Under the pieces are notes generated by a model. The model saw only the letters and a list, made by a program, of their open reading frames with translations, did not search any database and had not been told where the DNA came from. Of a DNA stretch of 64,000 nucleotides, positions 7,362 to 16,159 are shown piece after piece; the stretch's first letter is position 1; each line of letters opens with the position of its first letter. A program made the position numbers and the translations under genes. This DNA is from RUG14199 sp964629225 (lineage in GTDB: Bacteria > Bacillota > Clostridia > Oscillospirales > CAG-272): positions 1 through 64,000 of the forward strand of contig CAZVQC010000005.1 of assembly GCA_964629225.1 (NCBI GenBank), given 5' to 3'.

Positions 7362-9464
7362 ATGAAAAAAATTCTCATATCCGGCATCACACTGATACTC
7401 ATGTCGGCCATTTCGGTAGCTACAGCGGTCACCATAGGCGCCGAGGGCAAGGCCAACGCCATTATTCTTGATAACGGTGACATTTCAAGAGTACTTATGG
7501 AAGACGGCTACTCCGAAGGAGATGTTGACGCAAACGGCAGGGTCAACGCCCAGGACTCCCTTCTGCTTCGCCGATGTATTTCGGGGAGCATCGCACTCAC
7601 GGATAACGTCGCTTCGATGGCAGAGATCGACTGTGACGGCAAGCTGACGGCAAGAGACAGTCTGACTTTGAGACAGATAGTCGCAGGCTCAACAACGGCT
7701 CCGGTAGTAAGAGCAGAAAACGCCACTGTGACCAAGGTCACCGACAAGGGAGCGAGGATAGCCTCCTCAAGCGGCGATACGGTATCCGTCAAGATCGATC
7801 TTGAAAATGCCGTCGCAGACTGCAAGAACGAAGGCTACCTTGTTATTAAAGGAGACCTCTCTGCGATAGCTGACCGAACTTCTCTTTTTGCTTCTCCCAT
7901 ATCCGGAAGATCCGCCACGGCACAAGCGGCAAAGACATCGGTCGCCCTTGACGGTCTCACTTCCGGCGGATGCATAGTGCCCCTTGCCGCCGTCGGTAAA
8001 AACATTACCGGTGCAATAGTGGGATTCGATATTCCCGCCGGCACGTCGGTCACGGTAAGCGAGATCTTTGTAGCAAACAGCCTTGATGCGGCAAAGACGG
8101 TATTTGCCGACAGGATATTCACCGAAGAAGCCGCCACACCGAAGACGCTGACCTTCGAGGGCCTCGGAAACTCAGTGGCGATGCGTCTCGGCAACATGAC
8201 GGATGACGACAGAAACAACACGAACGGCGGTATGTTCCACCACTTTACAAATTCAAAGTGGCCCACGGTCACTGTTGACGAAAACGGAAAGCTCTACCTT
8301 GCCGCTTCAAGCGCAAGGATGGCTCACGTTGACCCTTTCGGCGCTACGATGATGGCAACGAGTGAGGACGGAGGCGCTACCTGGAGCCGTCCCACACAGA
8401 TCAGCAACACGGTCCTTGACGACCGGGATGCGGGAATAGTCTACCTTGGTAACGGAAAACTTCTTGCAACCTACTTTACCACCTCCGCCGACTCATGGCT
8501 TCCCGGCGGTGCCAACTACTCCATGCTGAAGCCCTACAGTCAGGGCGGACAGGCTCCCTCTTGGGCGGCGACCTGGAGCTCAAGCTATCAGCCTACCGGC
8601 GGTATCATAGGAGTCCACTTGGATCTGCTCCGCTACATCATGCGGACAGATGCGGCCTACGATCTGTCCGAAGGCTCCTATGTCATAAAAAGCGATGACT
8701 ACGGAAGGACCTGGAGCACTTCCCTCTATTCGCTCAAAGGATCGAATTATTCAAGCGACATTGCAGAGGAGCTTAAGAGTTTCAGATACAACGCTCCCGG
8801 AACCAGAGTTCCTGTGACAAGCTGTCACGGACCAATTCCCCTTTCCGACGGCTCCGTTCTCTACTGCGGCAAGGCGATGGACTCCACCGATCTCCAAGTG
8901 GACCACATGGGAGTCTACAAGAGCTTTGACGGCGGCGACACATGGAAATATCTCTCCGAGATACCCATTCCCGAAGGATTCTATCCCAACAACTTCCACG
9001 AGTTGTCGGCAACAGAGCGTGATGACGGAGTCATCGTCTGCGCTATCCGCACTCAGGACTGCAATGACAAGTCTGTGAGCCCCTCTCTCACGGTCTACCT
9101 GACCTATTCTTACGACGGCGGCAACAGCTTTACAAAGCCCGTCCCCGCAGGAAAGGATTTCACCGGTGCTCCGCCCCATCTCATCACAATGGACAACGGG
9201 GACATCGTAATGACCTATTCCGACAGGACCAACCCCAGATGCATCAGAGCCACCGTCAGCACAGACGGGGGCATCACCTGGTCCAATATGGCGGCGATAA
9301 CCACCGGTTTCCAAAGCGGTGACGACATGGGATACCCCGCAAGCGCCGCTCTCGGTGACGGCACCATCTGCACGGTAAGCTACGGAACGAATTTCGTCGG
9401 AGGTCAGTCCTACGAGGGCTACTCCTCGATAATCGCCACCCGTTGGAGCTACTCATTCAACTGA
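7362..9464 (+). CDS. Secreted Asp-box (sialidase-fold) protein with N-terminal dockerin
   Basis: About 700 residues, predicted secreted. I start it at 7362 (MKKILISG), 6 bases after GGGAGG; an ATG directly before it and a frame 15 codons longer are less likely. After the signal peptide, a type I dockerin spans about residues 53-110 with loops GDVDANGRV and EIDCDGKL and the paired QDSLLLRR / RDSLTLRQ helices. Residues 115-255 may be a beta-sandwich linker module. The rest is a beta-propeller with five Asp boxes: SEDGGATW near 333, SDDYGRTW 443, SFDGGDTW 521, SYDGGNSF 583, STDGGITW 632. The classical RIP motif of sialidases appears as WPTV, so substrate specificity is open. Context suggests attack on host or plant glycans through a cellulosome-like complex. 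Confidence 0.88.
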   Translation: MKKILISGITLILMSAISVATAVTIGAEGKANAIILDNGDISRVLMEDGYSEGDVDANGRVNAQDSLLLRRCISGSIALTDNVASMAEIDCDGKLTARDSLTLRQIVAGSTTAPVVRAENATVTKVTDKGARIASSSGDTVSVKIDLENAVADCKNEGYLVIKGDLSAIADRTSLFASPISGRSATAQAAKTSVALDGLTSGGCIVPLAAVGKNITGAIVGFDIPAGTSVTVSEIFVANSLDAAKTVFADRIFTEEAATPKTLTFEGLGNSVAMRLGNMTDDDRNNTNGGMFHHFTNSKWPTVTVDENGKLYLAASSARMAHVDPFGATMMATSEDGGATWSRPTQISNTVLDDRDAGIVYLGNGKLLATYFTTSADSWLPGGANYSMLKPYSQGGQAPSWAATWSSSYQPTGGIIGVHLDLLRYIMRTDAAYDLSEGSYVIKSDDYGRTWSTSLYSLKGSNYSSDIAEELKSFRYNAPGTRVPVTSCHGPIPLSDGSVLYCGKAMDSTDLQVDHMGVYKSFDGGDTWKYLSEIPIPEGFYPNNFHELSATERDDGVIVCAIRTQDCNDKSVSPSLTVYLTYSYDGGNSFTKPVPAGKDFTGAPPHLITMDNGDIVMTYSDRTNPRCIRATVSTDGGITWSNMAAITTGFQSGDDMGYPASAALGDGTICTVSYGTNFVGGQSYEGYSSIIATRWSYSFN

Positions 9465-9477
9465 TAACGAGATACTT

Positions 9478-9510
9478 AAAGCGCCCCGGCGATCCGGGGC
9501 GCTTTTTTCT
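9478..9510 (+). terminator. Terminator of the dockerin Asp-box gene
   Basis: Perfect 9-bp GC stem GCGCCCCGG / CCGGGGCGC, loop CGAT, six Ts. Confidence 0.92.
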
Positions 9511-9558
9511 ATCTTGTTCTTTTGGCGATACCGTTCCGGAAACCGACACAACAACGGA

Positions 9559-10899
9559 TCAGTTCATCCTCGCTTCGAGGGCAGCCTTCTGTTCTTCATA
9601 TCCGGGCTTGCCGAGAAGAGCGAACATATTCTTCTTATAAGCCTCGACACCGGGCTGATCAAAGGGGTTGACACCCAGTGTGTAGCCGGAAACAGCGCAA
9701 GCAAACTCGAAGAAGTAGACGAGCTGACCGAAAGAATTTTCCGTTCTGTCAGCCACTTCAAGAACGATGTTGGGAACGTTTCCGTCGGTGTGAGCAAACA
9801 GAGTTGCCACCATTGCGGCATTATTCACATCCGCAAGCTCGTGACCGGAGAGGAAGTTAAGTCCGTCCACATTGGCCTCGTCATTGGGGATGACCACGGT
9901 GTCGGTGGACTTTTTGATGTCAAGGACGGTCTCAAAGATATTGCGCAGGCCCTGCTGAATGTACTGGCCCAGTGAGTGAAGGTCGGTGGAGAAGATGACG
10001 GAATCGGGAAGAAGACCCTTGTTATCCTTGCCCTCGCTCTCACCGTAGAGCTGCTTCCACCACTCGCAGAGCATCTGTGCCGCAGGCTCGTAGGAGACCA
10101 AAATCTCGGTGACCTTTCCGTCTCTGTAGAGAGCGTTTCTGTAGGCGGCGTATCTGAGGGCAGGGTTGGTGGCAACATCGGCGTTGAAGAGAAGCTCTTC
10201 TCTTGCGGTCTCGGCGCCCTTCATCATGGCATCGATATCAATACCGGCAACTGCGATGGGCAAAAGACCCACTGCGGTGAGGACCGAGTATCTGCCTCCG
10301 ATGTCATCGGGCACCACGAAAGTCTCATAGCCCATCTCATCGGAGAATTTCTTCAAAGTACCGCGGCATTTGTCCGTGGTGGCGAATATCCTTTCACGGG
10401 CACCATCCTTGCCGTATTTTTTCTCAAGGAGCTCTCTGAAGATGCGGAAGGTGACCGCAGGCTCGGTGGTAGTTCCGGACTTGGAGATAACGTTGACGCA
10501 GACGTCACGCCCCTCGCAGATTTTAAGGAGATCGCTCAGCGCAGAGGAGCTGATGGAATTACCGGTGAAGTAGACGTCGGGAGTGTCCTTCTTAAGAGAA
10601 TTGTAGAGGGGGCTCTTAACGTACTCTATAGCGGCACGGGCGCCCAGGTAACTGCCGCCGATACCGATGACAACAAATACGTCGCAGGACTTTTTGATCC
10701 TCTCGGCGGCATCCTTGATGCGTGCGAACTCTTCCTTATCATAGTTGACGGGGAGATCCACCCAACCGAGGAAATCGTTACCTGCTCCGTTTCTGTCGAT
10801 AACTTTTTTGTGAGCCGCTTCTATTTCGGGCGTGATACTGTCAATCTTATCCGCTCCAACGAAGCTGCTTACGAATTTTTCGGAGATTTTAACTTCCAT
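9559..10899 (-). CDS. pgi: Glucose-6-phosphate isomerase
   Basis: Cytosolic glycolytic enzyme converting glucose-6-phosphate and fructose-6-phosphate. The 446 residues match the short Firmicutes type. The phosphate-binding loop is VISKSGTTTEPAVTF, the sugar isomerase start is VIGIGGSYLGARAA, and the C-terminal signature is NPFDQPGVEAYKKNMF with the catalytic Lys. It has its own consensus-like promoter and AAAGG before the ATG. Confidence 0.97.
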   Translation of the reverse strand: MEVKISEKFVSSFVGADKIDSITPEIEAAHKKVIDRNGAGNDFLGWVDLPVNYDKEEFARIKDAAERIKKSCDVFVVIGIGGSYLGARAAIEYVKSPLYNSLKKDTPDVYFTGNSISSSALSDLLKICEGRDVCVNVISKSGTTTEPAVTFRIFRELLEKKYGKDGARERIFATTDKCRGTLKKFSDEMGYETFVVPDDIGGRYSVLTAVGLLPIAVAGIDIDAMMKGAETAREELLFNADVATNPALRYAAYRNALYRDGKVTEILVSYEPAAQMLCEWWKQLYGESEGKDNKGLLPDSVIFSTDLHSLGQYIQQGLRNIFETVLDIKKSTDTVVIPNDEANVDGLNFLSGHELADVNNAAMVATLFAHTDGNVPNIVLEVADRTENSFGQLVYFFEFACAVSGYTLGVNPFDQPGVEAYKKNMFALLGKPGYEEQKAALEARMN

Positions 10900-10940
10900 T
10901 TTACTGTGCCTTTCTGTCTTTTCAAATGCATTACCTCACA

Positions 10941-10969
10941 ATGATACAACACCACGGCGCAATTTTCAA
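10941..10969 (-). promoter_or_regulatory. Promoter of pgi
   Basis: On the minus strand TTGAAA (10969-10964), 17 bases, TATCAT (10946-10941). Confidence 0.78.
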
Positions 10970-11010
10970 GTAATTTTTCCCGATTTTTCAAAAAAACTGT
11001 CAAAATCCGA

Positions 11011-12216
11011 CTAAGAGAGGCAAAAAGTCCCAAGCATTCGCCAAAACAATCCGAAATAGGTAATTTTTTCTACGTCATGGGAGGCAACGATGTCACTTTC
11101 GCAAATGGCCTTTCCATCAAGAAGGTACCTGACAGTCCCCACTTTATCACCCTTTTTAACGGGAGCCTTCAGTTTTTCCCGGTATTCCCACTCGGCGGTC
11201 ACCTTTTGAGCCTGCCCCCTTCCCACAAGCGCAGAGCATTTTTCATACTCCGTTCCCACCGTGCTTTCGACTCCCGACGTGACCTTAACGTCATCACCAC
11301 CCCCCGCATCCGCTCGGAAAACGGAATAATTGGCAAAGCCCCAGTCGAGAAGAGTTTTTGCGCACTCCGTCCTCTTGTCGCGGGTGGGAGCACCCATTAC
11401 AACGGCAATAAGGTGGAGTCCGTCCCTCTCGGCGGTGGCGCTGATACAAAACTTGGCTTTGGAAGTGGAACCCGTCTTGAGGCCGGTGGCACCGCTGTAG
11501 AAGCGGATCAGCCTGTTGGTGTTGGAAAGTCCGAAGGTGCCGTTTCTCACGGTATCCATCCAAATGGTCGAATACTCCGTAATAAGAGGGTATTTGAGAA
11601 GTTCTCTTGAAGCAACGGCGATGTCACGTGCGCTCATAACGTGATCCGTAACGGTGTCGTCAAGGCCGGTGGAGTTTTCAAATCGGCTGTTCTCCATTCC
11701 AAGTTCTCTCGCCTTTTCATTCATCATGGCGATAAATGCGGTCTCACTGCCGCCAACCGCCTCCGCAAGTGTCACGCAGGCATCATTTGCGGAGGCTACA
11801 ACGGCGCTCTTTAACAACTCATCCACCGACATTTTTTCTCCGGCTTCGAGAAATATCTGAGATCCTCCCATAGAAGCGGCATACTCACTGATCGTCAAGA
11901 TATCGTCGGTCCTTAGCTTTCCCGCCTCTATCGCTTCCATAGTAAGAAGCAACGTCATTATCTTGGTGACGGATGCGGGAGGATGGGGCTCATCTCCCGA
12001 CTTTTCAAAGACCACCGTACCCGTCTCCGCATCCATCAAAACCGCCGACAGACAGTCAAGTTCAAAGGGAGCGTTTTCCACACTTCCGCCGGCGTTTTCG
12101 GGAGATGCGGCGTTCTCTGCCGTCATTTGAACATTCTCCGCTTCGGCAGAAAAAGTTCCGGCGGGAACAGCAAAAAGAAGACAAAAGCAGATAACAAGGG
12201 AAATAATTTTTTTCAT
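11011..12216 (-). CDS. dacF: D-alanyl-D-alanine carboxypeptidase, DacF/PBP5 type
   Basis: Penicillin-binding enzyme that trims the terminal D-Ala from peptidoglycan stem peptides outside the membrane. It has 401 residues with a signal peptide (SLVICFCLLFAVPAG). Its three active-site motifs are SVTK near 83, SAN near 140 and KTG (GLKTGSTSKAKF) near 243. A C-terminal beta domain ends in an aromatic helix (FGLFWRMLGTF), which probably anchors it to the membrane. GAGGTGATGAT precedes the ATG. It follows two polysaccharide deacetylases in the same direction, as in spore-cortex gene sets, so a role in sporulation wall synthesis is plausible. Confidence 0.93.
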   Translation of the reverse strand: MKKIISLVICFCLLFAVPAGTFSAEAENVQMTAENAASPENAGGSVENAPFELDCLSAVLMDAETGTVVFEKSGDEPHPPASVTKIMTLLLTMEAIEAGKLRTDDILTISEYAASMGGSQIFLEAGEKMSVDELLKSAVVASANDACVTLAEAVGGSETAFIAMMNEKARELGMENSRFENSTGLDDTVTDHVMSARDIAVASRELLKYPLITEYSTIWMDTVRNGTFGLSNTNRLIRFYSGATGLKTGSTSKAKFCISATAERDGLHLIAVVMGAPTRDKRTECAKTLLDWGFANYSVFRADAGGGDDVKVTSGVESTVGTEYEKCSALVGRGQAQKVTAEWEYREKLKAPVKKGDKVGTVRYLLDGKAICESDIVASHDVEKITYFGLFWRMLGTFCLS

Positions 12217-12260
12217 ATCATCACCTCAGTGAAAGATATGCCGCACTTCCTGCGTTAATG

Positions 12261-12992
12261 TCAACCGCAGTCCTCCGATGCGCAAAGTTCCGACACGGTG
12301 ACGAATTTGTATCCCCTCTCAAGAAGGGTCGGTATCACCGTCTCAAGTGCCTCCGGTGTTGGGCTTTTGCCCGCAATATAGTCGTGCATGAGGATGATGT
12401 CTCCGCTCTTCACCGTATCCAGCACCCGCTTTACCACCGTGGCGGAGGAAGGGTGCTCCCAATCTCTCGTGTCCACGGACCAGAGAACTATCTTGATGCC
12501 GGATGCTTTCACGCTGTCGATAAGATCCTTCCCGAAAAGTCCTCCGGGAGGGCGCAAAAGAGTTGGATCACTCTCGGTGATGTCGGTAATTATCGTCCTG
12601 GTCCTGTCGATCTCCCTCTCAAGCTCGTCCTTCGGAACGTTCTTCAGATAGGAATGAGCAAAGGTGTGGTTTGCCACCTCGTGTCCACCGATCTTTTCGG
12701 CCTCCACAAGCTCGGGATAGTTTTCCGCATTCTCCCCGATGACGAAAAAGGTAGCCTTCACTCCGTAACGGTCAAGTATCTCAAGTATTCTCTCGGTGTG
12801 TACCGGGTGTGGCCCATCGTCAAAAGTCAGGGCTATCTTGTTTTCCCCGTTCGGCACCTTGGATACTATGGGAGCCTCCGCCGCCGAAAGAGACGGTACG
12901 AGAGCTATCGCAACAAAAAATGCAAGAAGTGCCGAAAAAGACGACCTTACCATCCTTCTGTCAGTCAAGTGCATCAAGAGTTGAAAATTCAT
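12261..12992 (-). CDS. Polysaccharide deacetylase, NodB-like, secreted
   Basis: Carbohydrate esterase family 4 protein that removes N-acetyl groups from a glycan, probably peptidoglycan. I start it at 12992 (MNFQLLM), with GGAGGAG 8 bases upstream; this overlaps the preceding gene by 32 bases. An ATG at 12953 is an alternative, but its ribosome site lies too close. The signal segment is ALLAFFVAIALVPSLSA. Catalytic motifs are TFDDGPH (motif 1), HTFAHS (motif 2), RPPGG (motif 3), WSVDTRDW (motif 4) and ILMHD (motif 5), so all residues are present. About 243 residues. Confidence 0.9.
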   Translation of the reverse strand: MNFQLLMHLTDRRMVRSSFSALLAFFVAIALVPSLSAAEAPIVSKVPNGENKIALTFDDGPHPVHTERILEILDRYGVKATFFVIGENAENYPELVEAEKIGGHEVANHTFAHSYLKNVPKDELEREIDRTRTIITDITESDPTLLRPPGGLFGKDLIDSVKASGIKIVLWSVDTRDWEHPSSATVVKRVLDTVKSGDIILMHDYIAGKSPTPEALETVIPTLLERGYKFVTVSELCASEDCG

Positions 12993-13731
12993 AGCCGTCA
13001 CTCCTCCAAGCATCGATAAGATCCCCAAGTATGGCGGCGTTTGTGGCAGAGGTTGGGTGAAGCAGTATGATCTCACCGGTGTGGGTAGCGGACAGTATCT
13101 TCGCTTTTGCCGCTCCCGGCTCGGGCTGCTTTGCGTTATCCCAATCCGCATAAGCAAAGCTCCAAAAGGCTGTCTTATAGCCCATTTCCGATACCCAAGA
13201 CAGTCCCTCCTCATTGAACCTTCCCTCCGGTGGACGGTAGAATTTTGCACACTCAACTCCGCACTTTTCCGAAAGAGAGGCCTCAAGGCTCCGTATCTCC
13301 TTTTCGAATTCTTCTTTTCCAACCGCCGTCATGTCCTTATGGTGGGCAGTGTGATTGCAGATAAGATGCCCCTCGTCCGCCATCCTTTTCACAAGATCGG
13401 TATTTCTTGTGACAAGGTTCGACAGGACGAAAAATGAGCCCTTCACGTTCTTCTCTTTCATGACATCAAGGATCTTCACGATATTACCGTTCTCATATCC
13501 GGCGTCAAATGTCAGGTAGATCACCTTCTGTCCGTCTGCAACGTTTTTATCCACATAGTACCCGCCGTACCTTTCAATGAATGCCATCTCACCGTCGCAC
13601 TCCGGCACTTCTCCGTTCTTCGTGTGACGGCAATACCAGTTATATGGCGTTTTGCTATCGGCACAAAAAGCGGGTACGGAGGCTGCAAGTATCATGCCGC
13701 CAACAATAATAAAAGCGAAAACTCTTTTCAT
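12961..13731 (-). CDS. pdaA: Polysaccharide deacetylase, PdaA-like (cortex muramic lactam)
   Basis: Second CE4 deacetylase, 256 residues from the ATG at 13731 (MKRVFAFII), with GGAGG 10 bases upstream and a signal peptide ending near PAFCA. Its motif 1 is TFDAGYENG, the variant typical of PdaA, which deacetylates N-acetylmuramic acid on the way to the muramic delta-lactam of the spore cortex. The others are NHTAHH, RPPEGRFNE and ILLHP. Family membership is clear; the PdaA role is inferred from the motif variant and sporulation context. It is the first gene of a run with the next deacetylase and dacF. Confidence 0.85.
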   Translation of the reverse strand: MKRVFAFIIVGGMILAASVPAFCADSKTPYNWYCRHTKNGEVPECDGEMAFIERYGGYYVDKNVADGQKVIYLTFDAGYENGNIVKILDVMKEKNVKGSFFVLSNLVTRNTDLVKRMADEGHLICNHTAHHKDMTAVGKEEFEKEIRSLEASLSEKCGVECAKFYRPPEGRFNEEGLSWVSEMGYKTAFWSFAYADWDNAKQPEPGAAKAKILSATHTGEIILLHPTSATNAAILGDLIDAWRSDGYEFSTLDALD

Positions 13732-13844
13732 TTTTTCTTTTCCTCCTTCAAAACGGTTTCCATTCTTATTGTCCCATGTGAAAAAGAAAAAAACACAGGC
13801 ACATTTTTCAAGGAAGGAAAAACGCCCTGTGAAAATATCCCGCA

Positions 13845-13882
13845 AAAAACAAAAATTCCCGTCGGAGCATGACGGGAATTAA
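13845..13882 (-). terminator. Terminator of rpsT
   Basis: Stem AATTCCCGTC / GACGGGAATT (13854-13863 with 13871-13880), followed on the minus strand by a long T-rich run. Confidence 0.88.
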
Positions 13883-13896
13883 GTTATTTAACTGAC

Positions 13897-14160
13897 TCAG
13901 CCAATGCTGTTGAAAGCCTTTGTGAACTGGCTCTTCTTGTGAGCTGCCGCATTCTTGTGGATGATATGACGGCAAACTGCGTGGTCGATCTTCTTAACTG
14001 CTGCTTTGTAGCACTCTGAAGCCGCTGCCTTGTCACCTGCTTCTACTGCCGCATAGAACTTTTTAATAGTTGTGCGGAGCTGAGACTTGAACATCTTATT
14101 GTTGAGAGTCTTAACGCTGGTAACTTTTACACGCTTTTTTGCTGATTTGATATTCGGCAT
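13897..14160 (-). CDS. rpsT: Small ribosomal subunit protein bS20
   Basis: 87 residues beginning MPNIKSAKKRVKVT, the standard start of S20, with the conserved helical core rich in Lys and Ala. It binds 16S rRNA early in 30S assembly. The gene is monocistronic, with its own promoter, a leader of about 100 bases and a terminator. AGGAGG precedes the ATG. Confidence 0.97.
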   Translation of the reverse strand: MPNIKSAKKRVKVTSVKTLNNKMFKSQLRTTIKKFYAAVEAGDKAAASECYKAAVKKIDHAVCRHIIHKNAAAHKKSQFTKAFNSIG

Positions 14161-14180
14161 TTTTGTCCCTCCTTGTCATT

Positions 14181-14223
14181 TTGATCTTGCGATCTTATTA
14201 TGATTGATCTTGTGATCATGATC
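14181..14223 (-). repeat. Direct repeats in the rpsT leader
   Basis: Two near-identical 12-mers, GATCTTGCGATC (14183-14194) and GATCTTGTGATC (14206-14217), are followed by another GATC at 14220-14223. All lie in the transcribed rpsT leader, just upstream of the ribosome site. They are partly self-complementary and might fold or bind S20. Confidence 0.6.
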
Positions 14224-14269
14224 CGTGACGGCTGAGAGGGTCCGTCTCGGTAACAATCCATACTCTGGT

Positions 14270-14298
14270 ATTATAGCACAGTTTTTTCCCATTTGCAA
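14270..14298 (-). promoter_or_regulatory. Promoter of rpsT
   Basis: On the minus strand TTGCAA (14298-14293), 17 bases, TATAAT (14275-14270). Confidence 0.82.
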
Positions 14299-14299
14299 T

Positions 14300-14613
14300 A
14301 GTTTTTTGCAAAAATAACTCTGTTTTTCCAAAAAATATTTTTCTGCGCCGAGATCGGTGTTCTCACCGTCGGTATTCGGCAGATGATCACGCAAGGACAA
14401 GGCGGATATCCTCTTCATTCGGAAAACACGGAGAGGTAAAACCGACTGTGGTGACGTTATCGGGCAACTCACCGGGCATTGGGCACCACAAGCGGAATTC
14501 AGTGACGTACGGTACCGCATCACCGCCGGTATTCGGGAAATATCCGACGAATCACCTTCATGACGTTGACTAAAAAAACTCTTTACGCCGCCCGATATTT
14601 TTTATAAAAAGTC
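14300..14613. other. Intergenic stretch between divergent rpsT and lepB
   Basis: About 310 bases between the two divergent promoters. A 115-codon minus frame that covers part of it (14176-14523) has no ribosome site and runs through the rpsT promoter, so I do not call it. No hairpin-rich RNA or repeat stands out. Confidence 0.5.
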
Positions 14614-14642
14614 TTGATAGTGAAGGAAGGATGTGATAAAAT
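14614..14642 (+). promoter_or_regulatory. Promoter of the lepB operon
   Basis: TTGATA (14614-14619), 17 bases, TAAAAT (14637-14642), about 50 bases before the lepB start. Confidence 0.75.
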
Positions 14643-14691
14643 GTTAGAATAACGGGTCAGCGGCAAAGACCCACCAAAGAAGGAGAATGAA

Positions 14692-15285
14692 ATGGAGAGA
14701 GCGAAGAAAAAGAAGGAAGAGACTCCGTTCATCTGGGATATCTACGACATTGCGGAGGCGTTCGTACTCTGCACTGCGACAATAGTAGTGGTATTCTGCC
14801 TGTTTTTCAGGCTGACGATAGTAGACGGCAATTCAATGGAGAGGACTCTTCACAACGGAGACTACCTTTGCGTTGAGCAGCTCTTCTACACCCCGAAGCA
14901 GGGGGACATAGTGGTAGTTCACGACACCAACAAGACAGGCATCTACGGAAAGCCTCTCGTGAAGCGAGTGATCGCCACCGGAGGGCAGACCGTGGATATC
15001 GACTTTGACACTTGGACCGTCACGGTGGACGGAAAGGTGCTGGATGAGCCCTACCTCTACATCGCAAAGGATCAGAAAGTGACCTCTGACTGGACCTACC
15101 CACTGAAGGTACCCGAAGGAGAAGTCTTCCTCATGGGTGACAACAGGAACCACTCCGGGGACAGCAGAAGCGCCTACGTCGGCACGGTGGATGAGAGATG
15201 TGTGGTGGGAAAGGCCCTTTTCCGAGTCTTCCCCTTTGACAGCATAGGCTCCGTCTACGGAAACCTTGAAGATTCGGAAGGATAA
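14692..15285 (+). CDS. lepB: Signal peptidase I
   Basis: Membrane-bound serine protease that removes signal peptides from exported proteins. 197 residues with one N-terminal membrane segment (about 25-48). The catalytic Ser is in DGNSMERTL and the catalytic Lys in VKRVIATGG; the final conserved box is MGDNRNHSGDSR. AAGGAG lies 6 bases upstream of the ATG. It is first in a plus-strand run with rbgA, rnhB and yraN, a grouping also seen in Bacillus. Confidence 0.95.
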   Translation: MERAKKKKEETPFIWDIYDIAEAFVLCTATIVVVFCLFFRLTIVDGNSMERTLHNGDYLCVEQLFYTPKQGDIVVVHDTNKTGIYGKPLVKRVIATGGQTVDIDFDTWTVTVDGKVLDEPYLYIAKDQKVTSDWTYPLKVPEGEVFLMGDNRNHSGDSRSAYVGTVDERCVVGKALFRVFPFDSIGSVYGNLEDSEG

Positions 15286-15291
15286 AACAGG

Positions 15292-16158
15292 ATGCCATCA
15301 CAGATAATACAGTGGTTTCCGGGTCACATGGCAAAGACTCGCCGCATGATCTCGGAAAACTTGAAAAATTGCGACATCGTGATAGAACTTTTGGACGCTC
15401 GGATACCGGCGTCCTCAAAAAATCCGGAGATAGCTGCCCTGACCGAGGGAAAGCCGGTGCTGACTCTTCTCAACAAGTCGACACTCGCATCCCCCGATGT
15501 GACGAAAAAATGGGTCGCCCACTACGCCGCACGAGGTGCCGGAGCCATTCCCATCGACTGCGTAAAAAACGAAAATATGCAGGCTGTCGGCACGGCGGTG
15601 AGAGAGATACTCCGTGACAAGATAAAAAGATTCGAAGAAAAAGGAATGAGCGGCAGACGGCTCCGCGCCATGATCGTCGGCATTCCGAACGTCGGAAAGA
15701 GCACCTTCGTCAACAGGCTCAGCAAGTCAAAAAAGGCGAAGGTGGAGGATCGCCCCGGCGTAACTCTCAACAAGCAGTGGATCACCACCGACATGGGATT
15801 CGATCTTCTCGACATGCCGGGCATTTTGTGGCCGAAATTCGAGGACAGGGTAACGGGTGAGAACTTGGCACTGACCGGCGCCATCAAAGACGCCATCCTC
15901 GACACGGAGGAGCTTGCCTGCATCCTTTGTTCCCGCCTTGCGGCAACGGCTCCGAGGGAGTTTTCGGCGCGCTACAAGCTGACCGATGCCGACATTGACG
16001 GAAAAGAGGGCTATGAGATCCTTGAGACCGTGGGAAGAAAAAGAGGTTTTCTTATCTCCGGAGGAGAGATCGATACCGAGAGGTGCTCGCTGATGCTCCT
16101 TGACGAGTTCAGAGGATGCAAGATAGGCAGGATATCTCTCGAAGTACCGGAGGTGTGA
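15292..16158 (+). CDS. rbgA: Ribosome biogenesis GTPase RbgA/YlqF
   Basis: Circularly permuted GTPase needed for late 50S assembly, 288 residues. The N-terminus QWFPGHMAKTRRMI is typical. The motif order is permuted: G4-like NKST at 61-64, then G1 GIPNVGKST, then G3 DMPG. The usual G4 Asp (NKxD) is replaced by Thr, which is odd for a guanine-binding site. A C-terminal helical domain follows. The gene starts 6 bases after lepB, and rnhB follows directly, the same neighbours as in Bacillus. Confidence 0.93.
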   Translation: MPSQIIQWFPGHMAKTRRMISENLKNCDIVIELLDARIPASSKNPEIAALTEGKPVLTLLNKSTLASPDVTKKWVAHYAARGAGAIPIDCVKNENMQAVGTAVREILRDKIKRFEEKGMSGRRLRAMIVGIPNVGKSTFVNRLSKSKKAKVEDRPGVTLNKQWITTDMGFDLLDMPGILWPKFEDRVTGENLALTGAIKDAILDTEELACILCSRLAATAPREFSARYKLTDADIDGKEGYEILETVGRKRGFLISGGEIDTERCSLMLLDEFRGCKIGRISLEVPEV

Positions 16159-16159
16159 C

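Noticed and set aside
14176..14523. 115-codon minus frame upstream of rpsT
   Set aside because: Covers the rpsT promoter and leader; no start site.
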